From assembly GCF_011043555.1 (NCBI RefSeq), contig NZ_JAAKGS010000005.1, positions 1-64,000 of the forward strand: DNA of 64,000 bases, in the 5' to 3' direction. The notes beneath the pieces were generated by a model. It ran no database searches and was not told the DNA's origin. It saw only the letters and a list, made by a program, of their open reading frames with translations. This stretch comes from Sphingobacterium sp. SGR-19. GTDB lineage: Bacteria; Bacteroidota; Bacteroidia; Sphingobacteriales; Sphingobacteriaceae. Both the position numbers and the translations under genes were made by a program. Positions 27,159-35,975 of the stretch are shown here, one piece after another; position 1 is the first letter of the stretch; the number at the start of each line of letters is the position of its first letter.

Positions 27159-28322
27159 TCACCTCTTATTCCACCACACCAAAAAGCCCGTAATAGGCAG
27201 ACTGGCACAAATTAAACTGATAAAAAAAGCGAAAACTTTTCCGGCCAGACCGCCTATGGAACCCACATGGATATCATAGTTCATCATGGCGAGCTGATCC
27301 GCAAATGACGCTTCCCTATACTTACTGCCTTCCATTTCCAAGGGGGCTAACGTGTATCGATCATAAAAATACTCACTATGGTCGTACCATTGGCCCCTGA
27401 GGTGATAAACGGTTATGTCAATAGGATCGTCGTCATCGGCTGGGTAAGGCGTCATATACATGCCGTTAATATCATCCGCTGTTTCCAAGGTCGTGTACCA
27501 GGCTCTGTCGAGTGGTGTCATGGTATCCTCCCAGGGCAAGTCTTTATGGGATAGGTCGGAGTGGGGGTGGTGATGCCCCTGCTTTATTTCGCCTCCAGAA
27601 ACGACGTAGTATACAGCTTTATCAAACCATTCAAAACTCCATACCAATCCCGTCACGGCGAGGATGAACGCAAAAATTAGACTGTAGAAACCCAGCACAT
27701 TGTGTAGGTCATAGTTGGCCCGCTTGAAGCTTCCTGTAAGTTTGATCTTAAAACTCCTGTTCCTAGTTGCTTTACGCCATCTTTTCGGCCACCACATCAC
27801 CAAACCGGTAAACAGCAGCACGACAAAGACCAACGTGGCCACGCCGATAATAGGCTTCCCGATTTCATGGGGTAACCACAACGCGGTATGCCCGTCCAGG
27901 ATGAAATTGAAGAAATTGAATTCGTCGCCTCCACGCGGTGTCTGTTTTTTCAGAAACTCGCCTGTATAGGGATTGATGAATACCACTGAAAATGACGCCT
28001 TACTGATATAGCCCACAGCAGCAGCTTCGCCGCTATGTCCGTAGGTTAGCCCGGTAGGCTGCTGTCCGGGCATGTACACCGCTGCCGTGTCCAAGATTCG
28101 GCTCGGCGGTACAAAGGGCTCGGGACGTTCCTCCACGAAGCGCCATGGTTCGATTCGATCTTTTATTTCCTGCTGAAAGGCATAGAAGCAGCCTGTGATA
28201 CTGATAATAAATACGATAATACCCGAGATTAACCCCAACCAAAGATGTAGCCAATCATTGATCCGGCGTATGGTCGACTTTTTTCCTTTTTTTTTCTTCA
28301 CCCGTTCCATCATACCACGCAA
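27159..28322 (-). CDS. PepSY-associated transmembrane protein (XusC-like reductase)
   Basis: Inner-membrane protein of 387 residues with four hydrophobic helices: about 24-45 (WLGLISGIIVFIISITGCFYAF), about 153-175 (IGVATLVFVVLLFTGLVMWWPKRW), about 205-225, and the C-terminal FAFFISLICASLPITGFLVWW. Helix histidines (LHLWLG, HEIGKP, LHNVLGFY, DIHVGSIGG) are positioned for haem binding as in PepSY_TM proteins, which reduce ferric siderophores. It is divergent from the TonB receptor and DUF4374 genes and shares their promoter dyad. The arrangement matches the three components of the XusABC xenosiderophore system. Start could also be 28313 or 28310. Confidence 0.88.
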   Translation of the reverse strand: MRGMMERVKKKKGKKSTIRRINDWLHLWLGLISGIIVFIISITGCFYAFQQEIKDRIEPWRFVEERPEPFVPPSRILDTAAVYMPGQQPTGLTYGHSGEAAAVGYISKASFSVVFINPYTGEFLKKQTPRGGDEFNFFNFILDGHTALWLPHEIGKPIIGVATLVFVVLLFTGLVMWWPKRWRKATRNRSFKIKLTGSFKRANYDLHNVLGFYSLIFAFILAVTGLVWSFEWFDKAVYYVVSGGEIKQGHHHPHSDLSHKDLPWEDTMTPLDRAWYTTLETADDINGMYMTPYPADDDDPIDITVYHLRGQWYDHSEYFYDRYTLAPLEMEGSKYREASFADQLAMMNYDIHVGSIGGLAGKVFAFFISLICASLPITGFLVWWNKR

Positions 28323-28375
28323 TCACTTTTTTATGTCGTGATCTTTGTTTTTTGTTTAAATTCAGTCTAAATAAT

Positions 28376-28398
28376 ATTATATTTGCCCACAAATATAA
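28376..28398. promoter_or_regulatory. Divergent promoter dyad of the iron-uptake locus
   Basis: ATTATATTTG (28376-28385) and CAAATATAAT (28389-28398) form a perfect 10-bp inverted repeat with a 4-bp centre. Each arm contains TATATTTG, so each strand has its own TAnnTTTG -7 element pointing outward. One regulator could control both directions here. Confidence 0.65.
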
Positions 28399-28408
28399 TA
28401 ACTCCTCT

Positions 28409-30610
28409 ATGGATAGGTGGAAAATGATGGTGAAAAAAATGACTCTATATCCAAAAAGCGTAAGGGTTCTCTTGTTACTCCCCTTAATTTGGACAGTCCA
28501 CACCCGCTTAGCGATGGCACAAGATACAACGAAAACCGTATCACAGCAAAAAGAAATTGATGCGGTCTATATCCATAAAAAGACGGAATCCCGTGAAATT
28601 AAGGAGGAACCTTTTAACGTCAATGTCGTAGAAACCAAGCAATATTTTAATTCTACACTGGATGTCAACCAGCTATTGACGCGTACCACAGGTATCCGTG
28701 TCCGCGAAGATGGTGGACTCGGTTCCAACTTCAATTTTTCCTTGAACGGGTTCAGCGGCAAGTCCCTCAAGTTTTTCCTCGACGGCATCCCGATGGATAA
28801 CTTTGGTTCGTCGTTCTCGCTCAATAACTTTCCGGCGAATATGGCAGAAAGAATTGAAGTTTATAAAGGCGTCGTACCCGTTTCGTTGGGCGCCGATGCC
28901 CTCGGCGGAGCCATCAACATCGTGACCCGCCGCAACCTCAACTATATGGATGTCTCGTATAGCGTAGGGTCCTTCAATACGCACAAGGCTGGTTTGAATG
29001 GTGCCTATACGAACGAAAAAACCGGATTGGCTATCCGTTTCAACGGATTTTATAATTATTCCGACAACAACTATAGTGTAAACGTGGAACCGATCAGGGG
29101 CAATATCAAACTCCCGGAGCAAGAGGTAAAACGTTTCCACGACGGCTACAGCTCGCTGGGGGGACAGGTAGAGGTTGGCGTGCGCGATAAACCATTTGCC
29201 GATCAATTGTTTGTAGGGATCCTTGCCGGGCAGAATGATAAAGATATCCAAACCGGTGTGGTGATGGACCAGGTATTCGGTGCCATGACCCAATCGAGTA
29301 ATTCGATCATACCGACCTTGAAATATAAAAAAGACAACCTGTTTGTGGACGGATTGGATTTCAACCTCTATGCTGCCTACAACAGTACCCGAAATCATTT
29401 TGTCGATACCGTCGGACTTACCTATAACTGGCTGCAGGAAACCACGCCCCGCAGTGGAGGCTCCGAACGCCAGCGTACCCAGTTGCGCCAGCGCGATGGT
29501 GAAAGCCTGATGACGGCCAACCTCGCTTATGCGCTGCACCAAGACCACCGCCTGTCCCTAAACTACGTACTAACAGATTTTAAGCGGAAATCCAGTGATG
29601 TTGAACAGCCGAATAATGTGGCGTATACCATGCCGCAGCGGCTGCAGAAGCAAAACCTAGGCCTGGGATTAGACAGTCGTTTTGGTGCATTGCGCACCAA
29701 CGTGTTTGCCAAATATTATGGCCTCTATGCCGAGTCGTTCGAGAATATTTCCCAAACGCAAACGCCCGAGTATGCCGAAATAGCCACCGACCAAGGTAAT
29801 ATCGGGTATGGCCTTGCAGGAACCTATTTTTTACTGCCCCATATGCAGATCAAAGCTTCCTACGAACATGCCTATCGCCTGCCTGAACCGCTGGAGCTGC
29901 TGGGGGATGGATTGTTCAGTATTCGCAATGAAACCTTAACGCCCGAAAAAAGCGATAACATCAATATCGGGGGATTATATGCCTTTACCATCAATCAAGC
30001 ACATAACTTCCAGACGGAAGCCAATTTTATATACCGGAATTCTACCGACTACATCCGGCAGGAGCAGGGCCGGAACCAGCCCACGGGTCGTAAATTCATC
30101 AACGTAGGCGATGTTAGAACCACGGGCTTCGAAGGCGAGATACGCTACAACTGGAAAAACAGGATCTTCAGCAGCGTCAATCTAAGCTATCAAAACATCA
30201 TTGATAAAACGGAATTCACTACTGGTGGAAATCTGAGTGGAGAGACCACCCAACCGAACCTCAATTACGGATACAAGGTGCCCAATATACCTTACCTCTT
30301 TGGTAATTTTGATGTAGGGTTGCAGTTACCGAAAGTTGGCGGCAAAGGAGGGGCGGCCAACATTCAGTACCGGCTCAATTTTATCGAAGAATACTACCTA
30401 ACTCCGGAACAGCTGGGCGCTAATAATCCCGACATGATCCCGCGGCAGTTTGCACACAGTATTCTGGCAGACTACAGCATCGGCCAGGGCAAATACAACA
30501 TTGCCGTCGAATGTCATAACCTAACGGACAGTCGGCTGTTTGATAACTACAGGATGCAGAAACCCGGACGCTCCTTTAGCGTAAAAATTAGATACTTTAT
30601 ACAAAAATAA
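28409..30610 (+). CDS. TonB-dependent siderophore-type receptor (XusA-like)
   Basis: Outer-membrane receptor, 733 residues from the ATG at 28409; the frame is open from 28352, but that lies upstream of the promoter dyad. Signal segment VRVLLLLPLIWTVHTRLAMAQ. The plug domain begins with IDAVYIHKKTESREIKEEPFNVNVVETK and contains LLTRTTGIRVREDGGLGSNFNFSLNGFSG and RIEVYKGVVPVSLGADALGGAINIVTRR. The barrel ends FSVKIRYFIQK. There is no carboxypeptidase-like extension, so it is not SusC-type. The DUF4374 lipoprotein gene begins at the base after its stop codon. Together with PepSY this indicates ferric siderophore uptake. Confidence 0.93.
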   Translation: MDRWKMMVKKMTLYPKSVRVLLLLPLIWTVHTRLAMAQDTTKTVSQQKEIDAVYIHKKTESREIKEEPFNVNVVETKQYFNSTLDVNQLLTRTTGIRVREDGGLGSNFNFSLNGFSGKSLKFFLDGIPMDNFGSSFSLNNFPANMAERIEVYKGVVPVSLGADALGGAINIVTRRNLNYMDVSYSVGSFNTHKAGLNGAYTNEKTGLAIRFNGFYNYSDNNYSVNVEPIRGNIKLPEQEVKRFHDGYSSLGGQVEVGVRDKPFADQLFVGILAGQNDKDIQTGVVMDQVFGAMTQSSNSIIPTLKYKKDNLFVDGLDFNLYAAYNSTRNHFVDTVGLTYNWLQETTPRSGGSERQRTQLRQRDGESLMTANLAYALHQDHRLSLNYVLTDFKRKSSDVEQPNNVAYTMPQRLQKQNLGLGLDSRFGALRTNVFAKYYGLYAESFENISQTQTPEYAEIATDQGNIGYGLAGTYFLLPHMQIKASYEHAYRLPEPLELLGDGLFSIRNETLTPEKSDNINIGGLYAFTINQAHNFQTEANFIYRNSTDYIRQEQGRNQPTGRKFINVGDVRTTGFEGEIRYNWKNRIFSSVNLSYQNIIDKTEFTTGGNLSGETTQPNLNYGYKVPNIPYLFGNFDVGLQLPKVGGKGGAANIQYRLNFIEEYYLTPEQLGANNPDMIPRQFAHSILADYSIGQGKYNIAVECHNLTDSRLFDNYRMQKPGRSFSVKIRYFIQK

Positions 30611-31855
30611 ATGACTATGAGAAAGTTAAAACAATACAGGAATGTGGCCTTGGCTTTAGGTTTGGCAGTTGTTGCCTCTTCTTGCACGAAAGATGACAAT
30701 GGGGGCAGTGACCGCCCCAATGAACCGATAATAGAAGGTGGTCAAGCTTACGTTTTAGGCGTAGGTGTAGAGGCCGGTACCGATTATATTAACTATATCG
30801 TGCATACCAAGGATCTGTTGAACGGCAAGATTTCGCTGTTGAATAATGGTATCCTGCAGGAGGGCTACCGCGAATACCTGAACATCAACAATTACTTTTA
30901 TTCGATCGGCGGATTGGGTGTCAACAATGTCGATGCTTATTACGTTAATAGCGAGAGCCGACTGACTGCGAAAACAGGACTCGTCTTCAACTATGGAGCC
31001 GATGACTACCTGAGCGTGAACAATGATCAAACCTTGTTGGGTGCTAAGCTTGTCGTGGACGACCAATTTGACGGAAACATGGAATTTTTTGACGTTGATG
31101 TCGATGGTTACAGCATTAATAAAACGGTGAAAATACCGGCCAAAGAGGTGTACAAAGATGCGGAAAACAAACACGGTTGGCGACACACCGGTTTAGCGAT
31201 CAGCGGTAACCGCGCATACCAAACTGTTTTTCCGTATGCCAACGGCGTTACCCCGAATTTAGACACAAACTTTGTGGCGGTATACAGCTATCCAGAATTT
31301 GAACTGGAAACCGTTATTAAAGACACCCGTACCGGTCCGGCAGGCGCTCCAGTCAATATGTCGGGTATCTTCACAGCAGAGAATGGAGATGTGTATACGG
31401 TTTATCATGGTGGCTATGCATTCGATCCGAAAGGAAATTACAAGGAACCCGGTATTTTGCGTATCAAGGCGGGTACCGCAGCGTTTGATAAAGACTATCA
31501 TTTTAAAACCGAAGACACGCCGAATGGCGGTAAGCTTATTAAAGCAACCTACATCGGTAATAACAAGCTACTGGCGCACAAGTATACGGCCGAACAAAAT
31601 GGACAGTGGGATCAAACCAACCTAACGTTCGTTATTGTGGACTTGGTCGCACAAACCATTACAGAGGTGAAAGATGCGCCCATCTATCAGTATTCTGAGC
31701 CGGCCTTTGTGGATGGCGATAAAGCTTATCTACCAGCTAAAGTAGGGGCATCATTACATATTTATGAGGTCGATATCCCTACAGCAACAGCTACGAAAGG
31801 AATCGAGATCGAAGCTTCCTACGTTAAGGGAATGGGTAAGTTGCGCAAGCAGTAA
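30611..31855 (+). CDS. DUF4374 surface lipoprotein (XusB-like)
   Basis: Lipoprotein of the DUF4374 family, 414 residues, predicted beta-propeller. Signal MRKLKQYRNVALALGLAVVASSC gives a lipidated cysteine near residue 25; the start may be 30611 or the second ATG at 30617. Repeated propeller-like segments include GGQAYVLGVGVEAGTDYINYIV, AYVLxx-type strands and the end HIYEVDIPTATATKGIEI. In Bacteroides the XusB lipoprotein captures siderophores at the cell surface for XusA; this gene has the same neighbours. The binding ligand here is inference. Confidence 0.87.
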   Translation: MTMRKLKQYRNVALALGLAVVASSCTKDDNGGSDRPNEPIIEGGQAYVLGVGVEAGTDYINYIVHTKDLLNGKISLLNNGILQEGYREYLNINNYFYSIGGLGVNNVDAYYVNSESRLTAKTGLVFNYGADDYLSVNNDQTLLGAKLVVDDQFDGNMEFFDVDVDGYSINKTVKIPAKEVYKDAENKHGWRHTGLAISGNRAYQTVFPYANGVTPNLDTNFVAVYSYPEFELETVIKDTRTGPAGAPVNMSGIFTAENGDVYTVYHGGYAFDPKGNYKEPGILRIKAGTAAFDKDYHFKTEDTPNGGKLIKATYIGNNKLLAHKYTAEQNGQWDQTNLTFVIVDLVAQTITEVKDAPIYQYSEPAFVDGDKAYLPAKVGASLHIYEVDIPTATATKGIEIEASYVKGMGKLRKQ

Positions 31856-31939
31856 CGATAGCGTCATTTCTCATGGCATCGTATCTATTGTAAGTATGAT
31901 TATAATTCTCTATGTTTATCTATTGAAATCAAGCACCAC

Positions 31940-32131
31940 ATGTTAAACGATAAACAAATCAAAGAAATCGCTGATTCCCTTCTTCCGACTTTTGTGCCAA
32001 AGAATGACGCAGAGACCGAACTTTCCTTTAATTTCACTGTCCCGCCAAATCAGACTTACCAGGTTAGGTACGAAAAGCGCGATGGCTCTTGGACATTTAT
32101 AACATCTGAAAAGATACAGATTCAAAAATGA
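31940..32131 (+). CDS. Small hypothetical protein
   Basis: 63 residues (MLNDKQIKEIADSLLPTFVPKNDAETE then FNFTVPPNQTYQVRYEKRDGSWTFIT). No signal or membrane segment. Amphipathic helix followed by beta strands gives it a protein-like look. It sits alone between the iron locus and the permease, 25 bp before the latter. Family not recognised. Confidence 0.5.
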   Translation: MLNDKQIKEIADSLLPTFVPKNDAETELSFNFTVPPNQTYQVRYEKRDGSWTFITSEKIQIQK

Positions 32132-32156
32132 TACTCCGCGACTAACGCTAAAATAT

Positions 32157-33467
32157 ATGAACCAGCAAAGATCCTATCGTACCGCATTTATATTTTTAAC
32201 CATCCTGTTCTTTTTATGGGGCTTTATTACCGTTTTGGTAGATTCCCTCATTCCTCGGTTGCGGGAAGTATTTACCTTATCTTATTTTCAGGCCGGAATG
32301 GTGCAGTTTGCTTTTTTCGGGGCGTATTTCTTACTTTCTATACCTTCCGGATACATCTTGTCGAAAATTGGTTATAAAAAAGGAATTATCCTTGGCTTGG
32401 CCACTATGGCGGCAGGTTGTCTATTATTTTATCCAGCAGCGTCCTACAGAATTTTTGGGATTTTTATGTTGGGATATTTTATACTAGCAGCCGGTATAAC
32501 CATTTTACAGGTTGCCGCCAACCCGTATGTCACGATTCTCGGTCCCGCCAAATCAGCATCCAGCCGATTAAACCTATCCCAGGCATTCAATTCTGTAGGG
32601 ACGGCAATTGCACCTGCTATCGGCGCACTTTTTATACTGGGAGACAAGGTGCTGTCTTCTGAAGAGATCCAAGCGCTTGATCCTGCAGCTCAAAAAACCT
32701 ATTACATTGCTGAAGCTTCGGCCGTTCAGACTCCCTTTTTGGGTATTGCCGCTTTTATTGCGGTGATTGCACTCGTGTTTGCGTTTGTAAAATTACCAAA
32801 AGTGGGTGCCGACGAATCTTCCAACGATTACGGGAGGGTGCTTAGAAACAAAAACCTTGTTCTAGGTGCTATCGCGATTTTCTTTTATGTCGGCTGCGAA
32901 GTGGCTCTAGGTAGCTATATGGTCAATTATTTCCTACAGTTGGACCTGGCACCGATCATCCGTGAGAACGGGTTTATGCAGACTATATCCGGCTGGCTTT
33001 TGGCATCTAGGGTCACCCATTCCTCCGATATGGCGCTGGTGGGGGTTTTTGTTTCATTTTACTGGACGGGAGCTATGATTGGACGCTTTATCGGCTCATA
33101 CCTCACCAACATCATCAAGCCGTCGGTAGTACTGTCGTTTTTTGCAATGGGAGCAATTTTGATGCTTATTATTTCCAACGTGTCGGTAGGTCTTTTAGCC
33201 ATGTGGACCATCATTGGAGTAGGTTTATTCAACTCCATTATGTTTCCCACCATTTTTAGTTTGGCGTTGGAAGGCCTGGGCGATGACAAGCCTCAGGGCT
33301 CTGGGGTGTTGTGTACGATGATTGTAGGAGGAGCCATTATTGCGCCTGCTTTCGGATTTTTGGTCGATTCGTTCAACTTCTCCATCGCCCTTATATTTAT
33401 CATGTGTTGTTACGGTTATATACTGTTTTACGGGTTTTATAATAAGCGCCTAAATTTTTCTAATTAA
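32157..33467 (+). CDS. FucP/GluP-type MFS sugar permease (FHS family)
   Basis: Twelve-helix sugar:proton symporter of the fucose-galactose-glucose:H+ symporter family, 436 residues. Family features: FLWGFITVLVDSLIPRLREVFTLSYFQAGMVQFAFFGAYFLLSIPSG in helices 1-2, LQVAANPYVTILGP in helix 4, LNLSQAFNSVGTAIAPAIGALFIL in helix 5, and the late VGLFNSIMFPTIFSLALEGLG. Substrate could be fucose, glucose, galactose or another hexose. No catabolic genes lie beside it, so the substrate is open. Confidence 0.92.
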   Translation: MNQQRSYRTAFIFLTILFFLWGFITVLVDSLIPRLREVFTLSYFQAGMVQFAFFGAYFLLSIPSGYILSKIGYKKGIILGLATMAAGCLLFYPAASYRIFGIFMLGYFILAAGITILQVAANPYVTILGPAKSASSRLNLSQAFNSVGTAIAPAIGALFILGDKVLSSEEIQALDPAAQKTYYIAEASAVQTPFLGIAAFIAVIALVFAFVKLPKVGADESSNDYGRVLRNKNLVLGAIAIFFYVGCEVALGSYMVNYFLQLDLAPIIRENGFMQTISGWLLASRVTHSSDMALVGVFVSFYWTGAMIGRFIGSYLTNIIKPSVVLSFFAMGAILMLIISNVSVGLLAMWTIIGVGLFNSIMFPTIFSLALEGLGDDKPQGSGVLCTMIVGGAIIAPAFGFLVDSFNFSIALIFIMCCYGYILFYGFYNKRLNFSN

Positions 33468-33681
33468 TGCGCTGAATATCAATTATTATCGCTACATTAG
33501 TGGTCACATCTGCGTTCACTAAATCCCATTTGCAGATTAAGGAGATAAACTAAGTTTCCTTTCTTTTTTTAAGCAAACATCTTACGGTATTCAGATTTAA
33601 CTAGCGTATGACTGGTTAACTAACTGATTTTTCAACAGCGGGATGCGTCTTAATAGAGTGCATCTTCAAAAACAATTTGCG

Positions 33682-33855
33682 ATGAGCAAAGACAACAACA
33701 AAAACAAAAGCGAAAAAGAGACAACGGAGAAAGCGCTCCGCGATCTCAGAGCGCGATCGACCGAGCTAAAACAGCGACATGCTGCGACATCGGCCGAAAT
33801 GGAGAAATTAAATCAAAAGATTAAACGGACTTTAGACGGATCCGGAGAGGAGTAA
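33682..33855 (+). CDS. Small coiled-coil protein
   Basis: 57 residues from the ATG at 33682, highly charged and helical (EKALRDLRARSTELKQRHAATSAEMEKLNQKIKRTL). The frame is open from 33643. It looks like a single coiled coil. A strong bidirectional terminator follows, which supports it being a real transcript. Function unknown. Confidence 0.5.
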   Translation: MSKDNNKNKSEKETTEKALRDLRARSTELKQRHAATSAEMEKLNQKIKRTLDGSGEE

Positions 33856-33894
33856 ACTACTTTTCATATTTTGGCCGGATGGCAGCGGGCGTTA

Positions 33895-33946
33895 TAAAAA
33901 TACCCGTACGCTGTTCTGATGGGAAGCGATACGAGTACCGTTTTTA
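33895..33946. terminator. Bidirectional intrinsic terminator
   Basis: TACCCGTACGCT (33901-33912) pairs with AGCGATACGAGTA (33925-33937) with one bulge and one G-T type mismatch. An A run precedes and a T run follows, so it can serve the small coiled-coil gene and the convergent Hsp20 gene. Confidence 0.65.
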
Positions 33947-33955
33947 CTTTATGTA

Positions 33956-34417
33956 TTAGGACACTAAAACTTCTTGTCCCTCAGGCATTTTATCTGGATC
34001 TTTTTTCAAAATGATCGTCAAGATCCCTTCTTCGTAGCTTGCGTGCACATTTTCAATTAGTAAATCGTCTTGTAATCGAAATGCGCGTTTAAAAGCACCT
34101 ACGTGTTGTTCTTGGTAAACATATTTTAACCCGGGTTCTATTTCTGCCTCTTTGCAAGTAATCGTGAGCACCTGTTCGGTGATATTTACTTGGAACTGAT
34201 CTTTTTTTCGACCTGCTGCAAATACTTGTATTTGATAGAATTCATCGTTCTCCGCGATATTTACCGGAATATACGTTTTATGATCACCTTTGCTGGCAAA
34301 AGGAGCTGAATCGTTGAATAGGTGATGTTGTAATTTTTCAAACTTTCTTCTAAAGTCACCATGGCAATCCCTGCCTAGGCCTTGGTTTACGCTGCTGTAT
34401 GCATCTTTTCTAAACAT
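33956..34417 (-). CDS. Hsp20/alpha-crystallin small heat-shock protein
   Basis: ATP-independent chaperone that holds unfolded proteins. 153 residues from the ATG at 34417 (the frame opens at 34453 but the extra 12 residues look like leader DNA). The alpha-crystallin domain runs from about 54 to the end: YIPVNIAENDEFYQIQVFAAGRKKDQFQVNITEQVLTITCK, then FKRAFRLQDDLLIENVHASYEEGILTIILKKDP. The typical GxLTI motif is EEGILTIILKK. It is the last gene of a minus-strand set led by an ECF sigma gene, suggesting stress induction. Confidence 0.9.
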   Translation of the reverse strand: MFRKDAYSSVNQGLGRDCHGDFRRKFEKLQHHLFNDSAPFASKGDHKTYIPVNIAENDEFYQIQVFAAGRKKDQFQVNITEQVLTITCKEAEIEPGLKYVYQEQHVGAFKRAFRLQDDLLIENVHASYEEGILTIILKKDPDKMPEGQEVLVS

Positions 34418-34436
34418 CTTTTTTTCTTTTGATACG

Positions 34437-34730
34437 TTAATAAATAGGAACAATTTTCGGTGTATTCGCCTGTAAAGAATTTTCTAATGGCGTAACTGCG
34501 TGTTGCCGATCGCTATGCGCATATAAGCCAGGCTGTATTGCTCCTTGTGACATAGAAGCTGCTTTCATTCTTCGTTTCTGGATCTTTGCGTGCACTAAAG
34601 TACCGATTGTAAATAAAGCAGTTGCGAGCAGGAGGATTTTAAATATCGCTCCTATCACTATGGTAACTAATCCAGCTACTGCCGTTATGACGAGTAATCT
34701 GGGGAGTAAAAATTGAAATTTATTTTTCAT
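34437..34730 (-). CDS. Small membrane protein
   Basis: 97 residues. Two adjacent hydrophobic stretches at about 8-29 (LLPRLLVITAVAGLVTIVIGAIF) and 31-47 (ILLLATALFTIGTLVH), then a basic segment QKRRMK and a polar tail. Lies between the Hsp20 gene and another small membrane protein gene in the same orientation, so it is probably part of the envelope-stress set. Family not recognised. Confidence 0.65.
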   Translation of the reverse strand: MKNKFQFLLPRLLVITAVAGLVTIVIGAIFKILLLATALFTIGTLVHAKIQKRRMKAASMSQGAIQPGLYAHSDRQHAVTPLENSLQANTPKIVPIY

Positions 34731-34834
34731 GTTCTTTTAATTATTTATTTAATCAAGGCCTTTGTCGTAGTAGACGTATAAGAGGAAGCTTTTACTTTAA
34801 ATAATTATGAACTTTTTAAAATTTTTCTCCAAGC

Positions 34835-35170
34835 CTAAAATTTACAACGTGAATCAAAGCGTCGCTTCCATTCCTCACGCAACCGCTGACGATCTTCTTC
34901 CGAGATGTCTTTCCTGTTCATATAGCGGTTTTTAAACCTCCTTCTGAAACCACCCGGCCTGCCGAATCCCCGTCCAAATAATAATTTAGATAATAGGAAT
35001 AGCCCGAGGGCTTGCCAGTAACTAATCGCTTTGAATCCAAAGATTTCAGGGACTAAAGCATTCCATAAAAATTGGAGCAGGGCAATTATCAGGAAGAAGA
35101 AGGCTACGACGGCGAGCCCTATAAAAATCTTTTTACCCTTTCTTTTACTACTCATAAATCTATTCATCAC
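34835..35170 (-). CDS. Small membrane protein with basic C-terminus
   Basis: 111 residues. A hydrophobic helix at about 15-36 (IFIGLAVVAFFFLIIALLQFLW), a second weaker one at about 47-62 (ISYWQALGLFLLSKLLF), then a Gly/Arg-rich region GRGFGRPGGFRRRFKNRY and the charged tail DISEEDRQRLREEWKRRF. Proteins of this shape often follow ECF sigma genes in Bacteroidota. It starts 8 bp after the sigma gene and could act as its regulator, but that is inference. Confidence 0.7.
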   Translation of the reverse strand: MMNRFMSSKRKGKKIFIGLAVVAFFFLIIALLQFLWNALVPEIFGFKAISYWQALGLFLLSKLLFGRGFGRPGGFRRRFKNRYMNRKDISEEDRQRLREEWKRRFDSRCKF

Positions 35171-35178
35171 TATTAATT

Positions 35179-35754
35179 TTAAGAATTTAATTCATCATAC
35201 AACCCTCTCAAACGAAGGCGCAAATGTTTAACAGCATAGCTTTTTCGACTGATAATGGTTTTAAGGTTTTCATTTTCTTGATTGGCGATCTCTTGGAGGG
35301 TCATATCCTCGATTTCATTCATAACAAATACTTTTTTTTGCTTCTCCGGCAACTCGTCCAAGGCTTGCATTAGCTCATCCCAAAAAATCTCTTTAAACAT
35401 CTTGAGTTCTGGATTACTGGATTCATCCGCCACTAAGAGATGAGCAATGGGGAATGACTCATCATCTCCTTCACCCGCGAGGTCTTCTAGTGATTCATGC
35501 TTCTTCTTTCGATAAGAGTCTGTAATTTTATTTCTAGTTACCGAATACAGCCATGCCCCGGCATTACCCAAATCGTCTATATTGGTAACCCGTGAAAATT
35601 GATACCAAACTTCTTGCAGAATGTCTTCAGCGTCAGCCGTACGCTTCACTCTCGCTTTCACGAAGCGCAGTAATTGGGTGCCATAAGTCTTGACGGTTTC
35701 TGTAAAAGATTTTGTATCTCTCGCTGACATTATTTGTTGCTCTGCCCGGTCCAT
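35179..35754 (-). CDS. ECF RNA polymerase sigma factor
   Basis: Sigma-70 ECF factor of 191 residues. Region 2: LLRFVKARVKRTADAEDILQEVWYQFSRV and LGNAGAWLYSVTRNKITDSYRKKKHE. Region 4: LPEKQKKVFVMNEIEDMTLQEIANQENENLKTIISRKSYAVKHLR. The region-4 helix has an unusual Asn/Glu-rich turn (NQENENLKT) but is typical of one Bacteroidota subgroup. It heads a minus-strand set with two small membrane proteins and Hsp20. Start may be the second ATG at 35730. Confidence 0.9.
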   Translation of the reverse strand: MDRAEQQIMSARDTKSFTETVKTYGTQLLRFVKARVKRTADAEDILQEVWYQFSRVTNIDDLGNAGAWLYSVTRNKITDSYRKKKHESLEDLAGEGDDESFPIAHLLVADESSNPELKMFKEIFWDELMQALDELPEKQKKVFVMNEIEDMTLQEIANQENENLKTIISRKSYAVKHLRLRLRGLYDELNS

Positions 35755-35832
35755 GTATACGTAGACGAATCCAAAAGCATTTTACTTTAAATAAGCTGCA
35801 TATTATTTAAATATATGGAATTTATGAATGAA

Positions 35833-35887
35833 TTCTCCCCTAATCGGATATGATCAAAAAAACGTTCAGCAACAAGCTTTTGTGATA
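35833..35887 (-). pseudogene. Relic fragment of a DUF3800 gene
   Basis: About 54 bp match 39916-39969, inside the intact DUF3800 gene, in the same orientation, with roughly four substitutions and one inserted A. It encodes the segment around LSQRLAAERFLIISDEGR. No further DUF3800 sequence flanks it. Confidence 0.75.
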
Positions 35888-35950
35888 AGTATAGGGTTCG
35901 TTCTATTTCGTTCTCTTAGCAAAAATGCCTTTATTTTGGTTTACAATTGC

Positions 35951-35958
35951 TAAATTTG
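35951..35958 (+). promoter_or_regulatory. Candidate -7 element (TAAATTTG)
   Basis: TAAATTTG matches TAnnTTTG and lies 17 bp before the ATG at 35976, so the transcript would have a very short leader. Confidence 0.45.
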
Positions 35959-35975
35959 ATGAATAGGTTATATTT

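Noticed and set aside
28673..29548. 291-codon minus-strand ORF inside the TonB receptor gene
   Set aside because: Long but antisense to a well-supported receptor. It is a typical mirror frame of codon-biased DNA.
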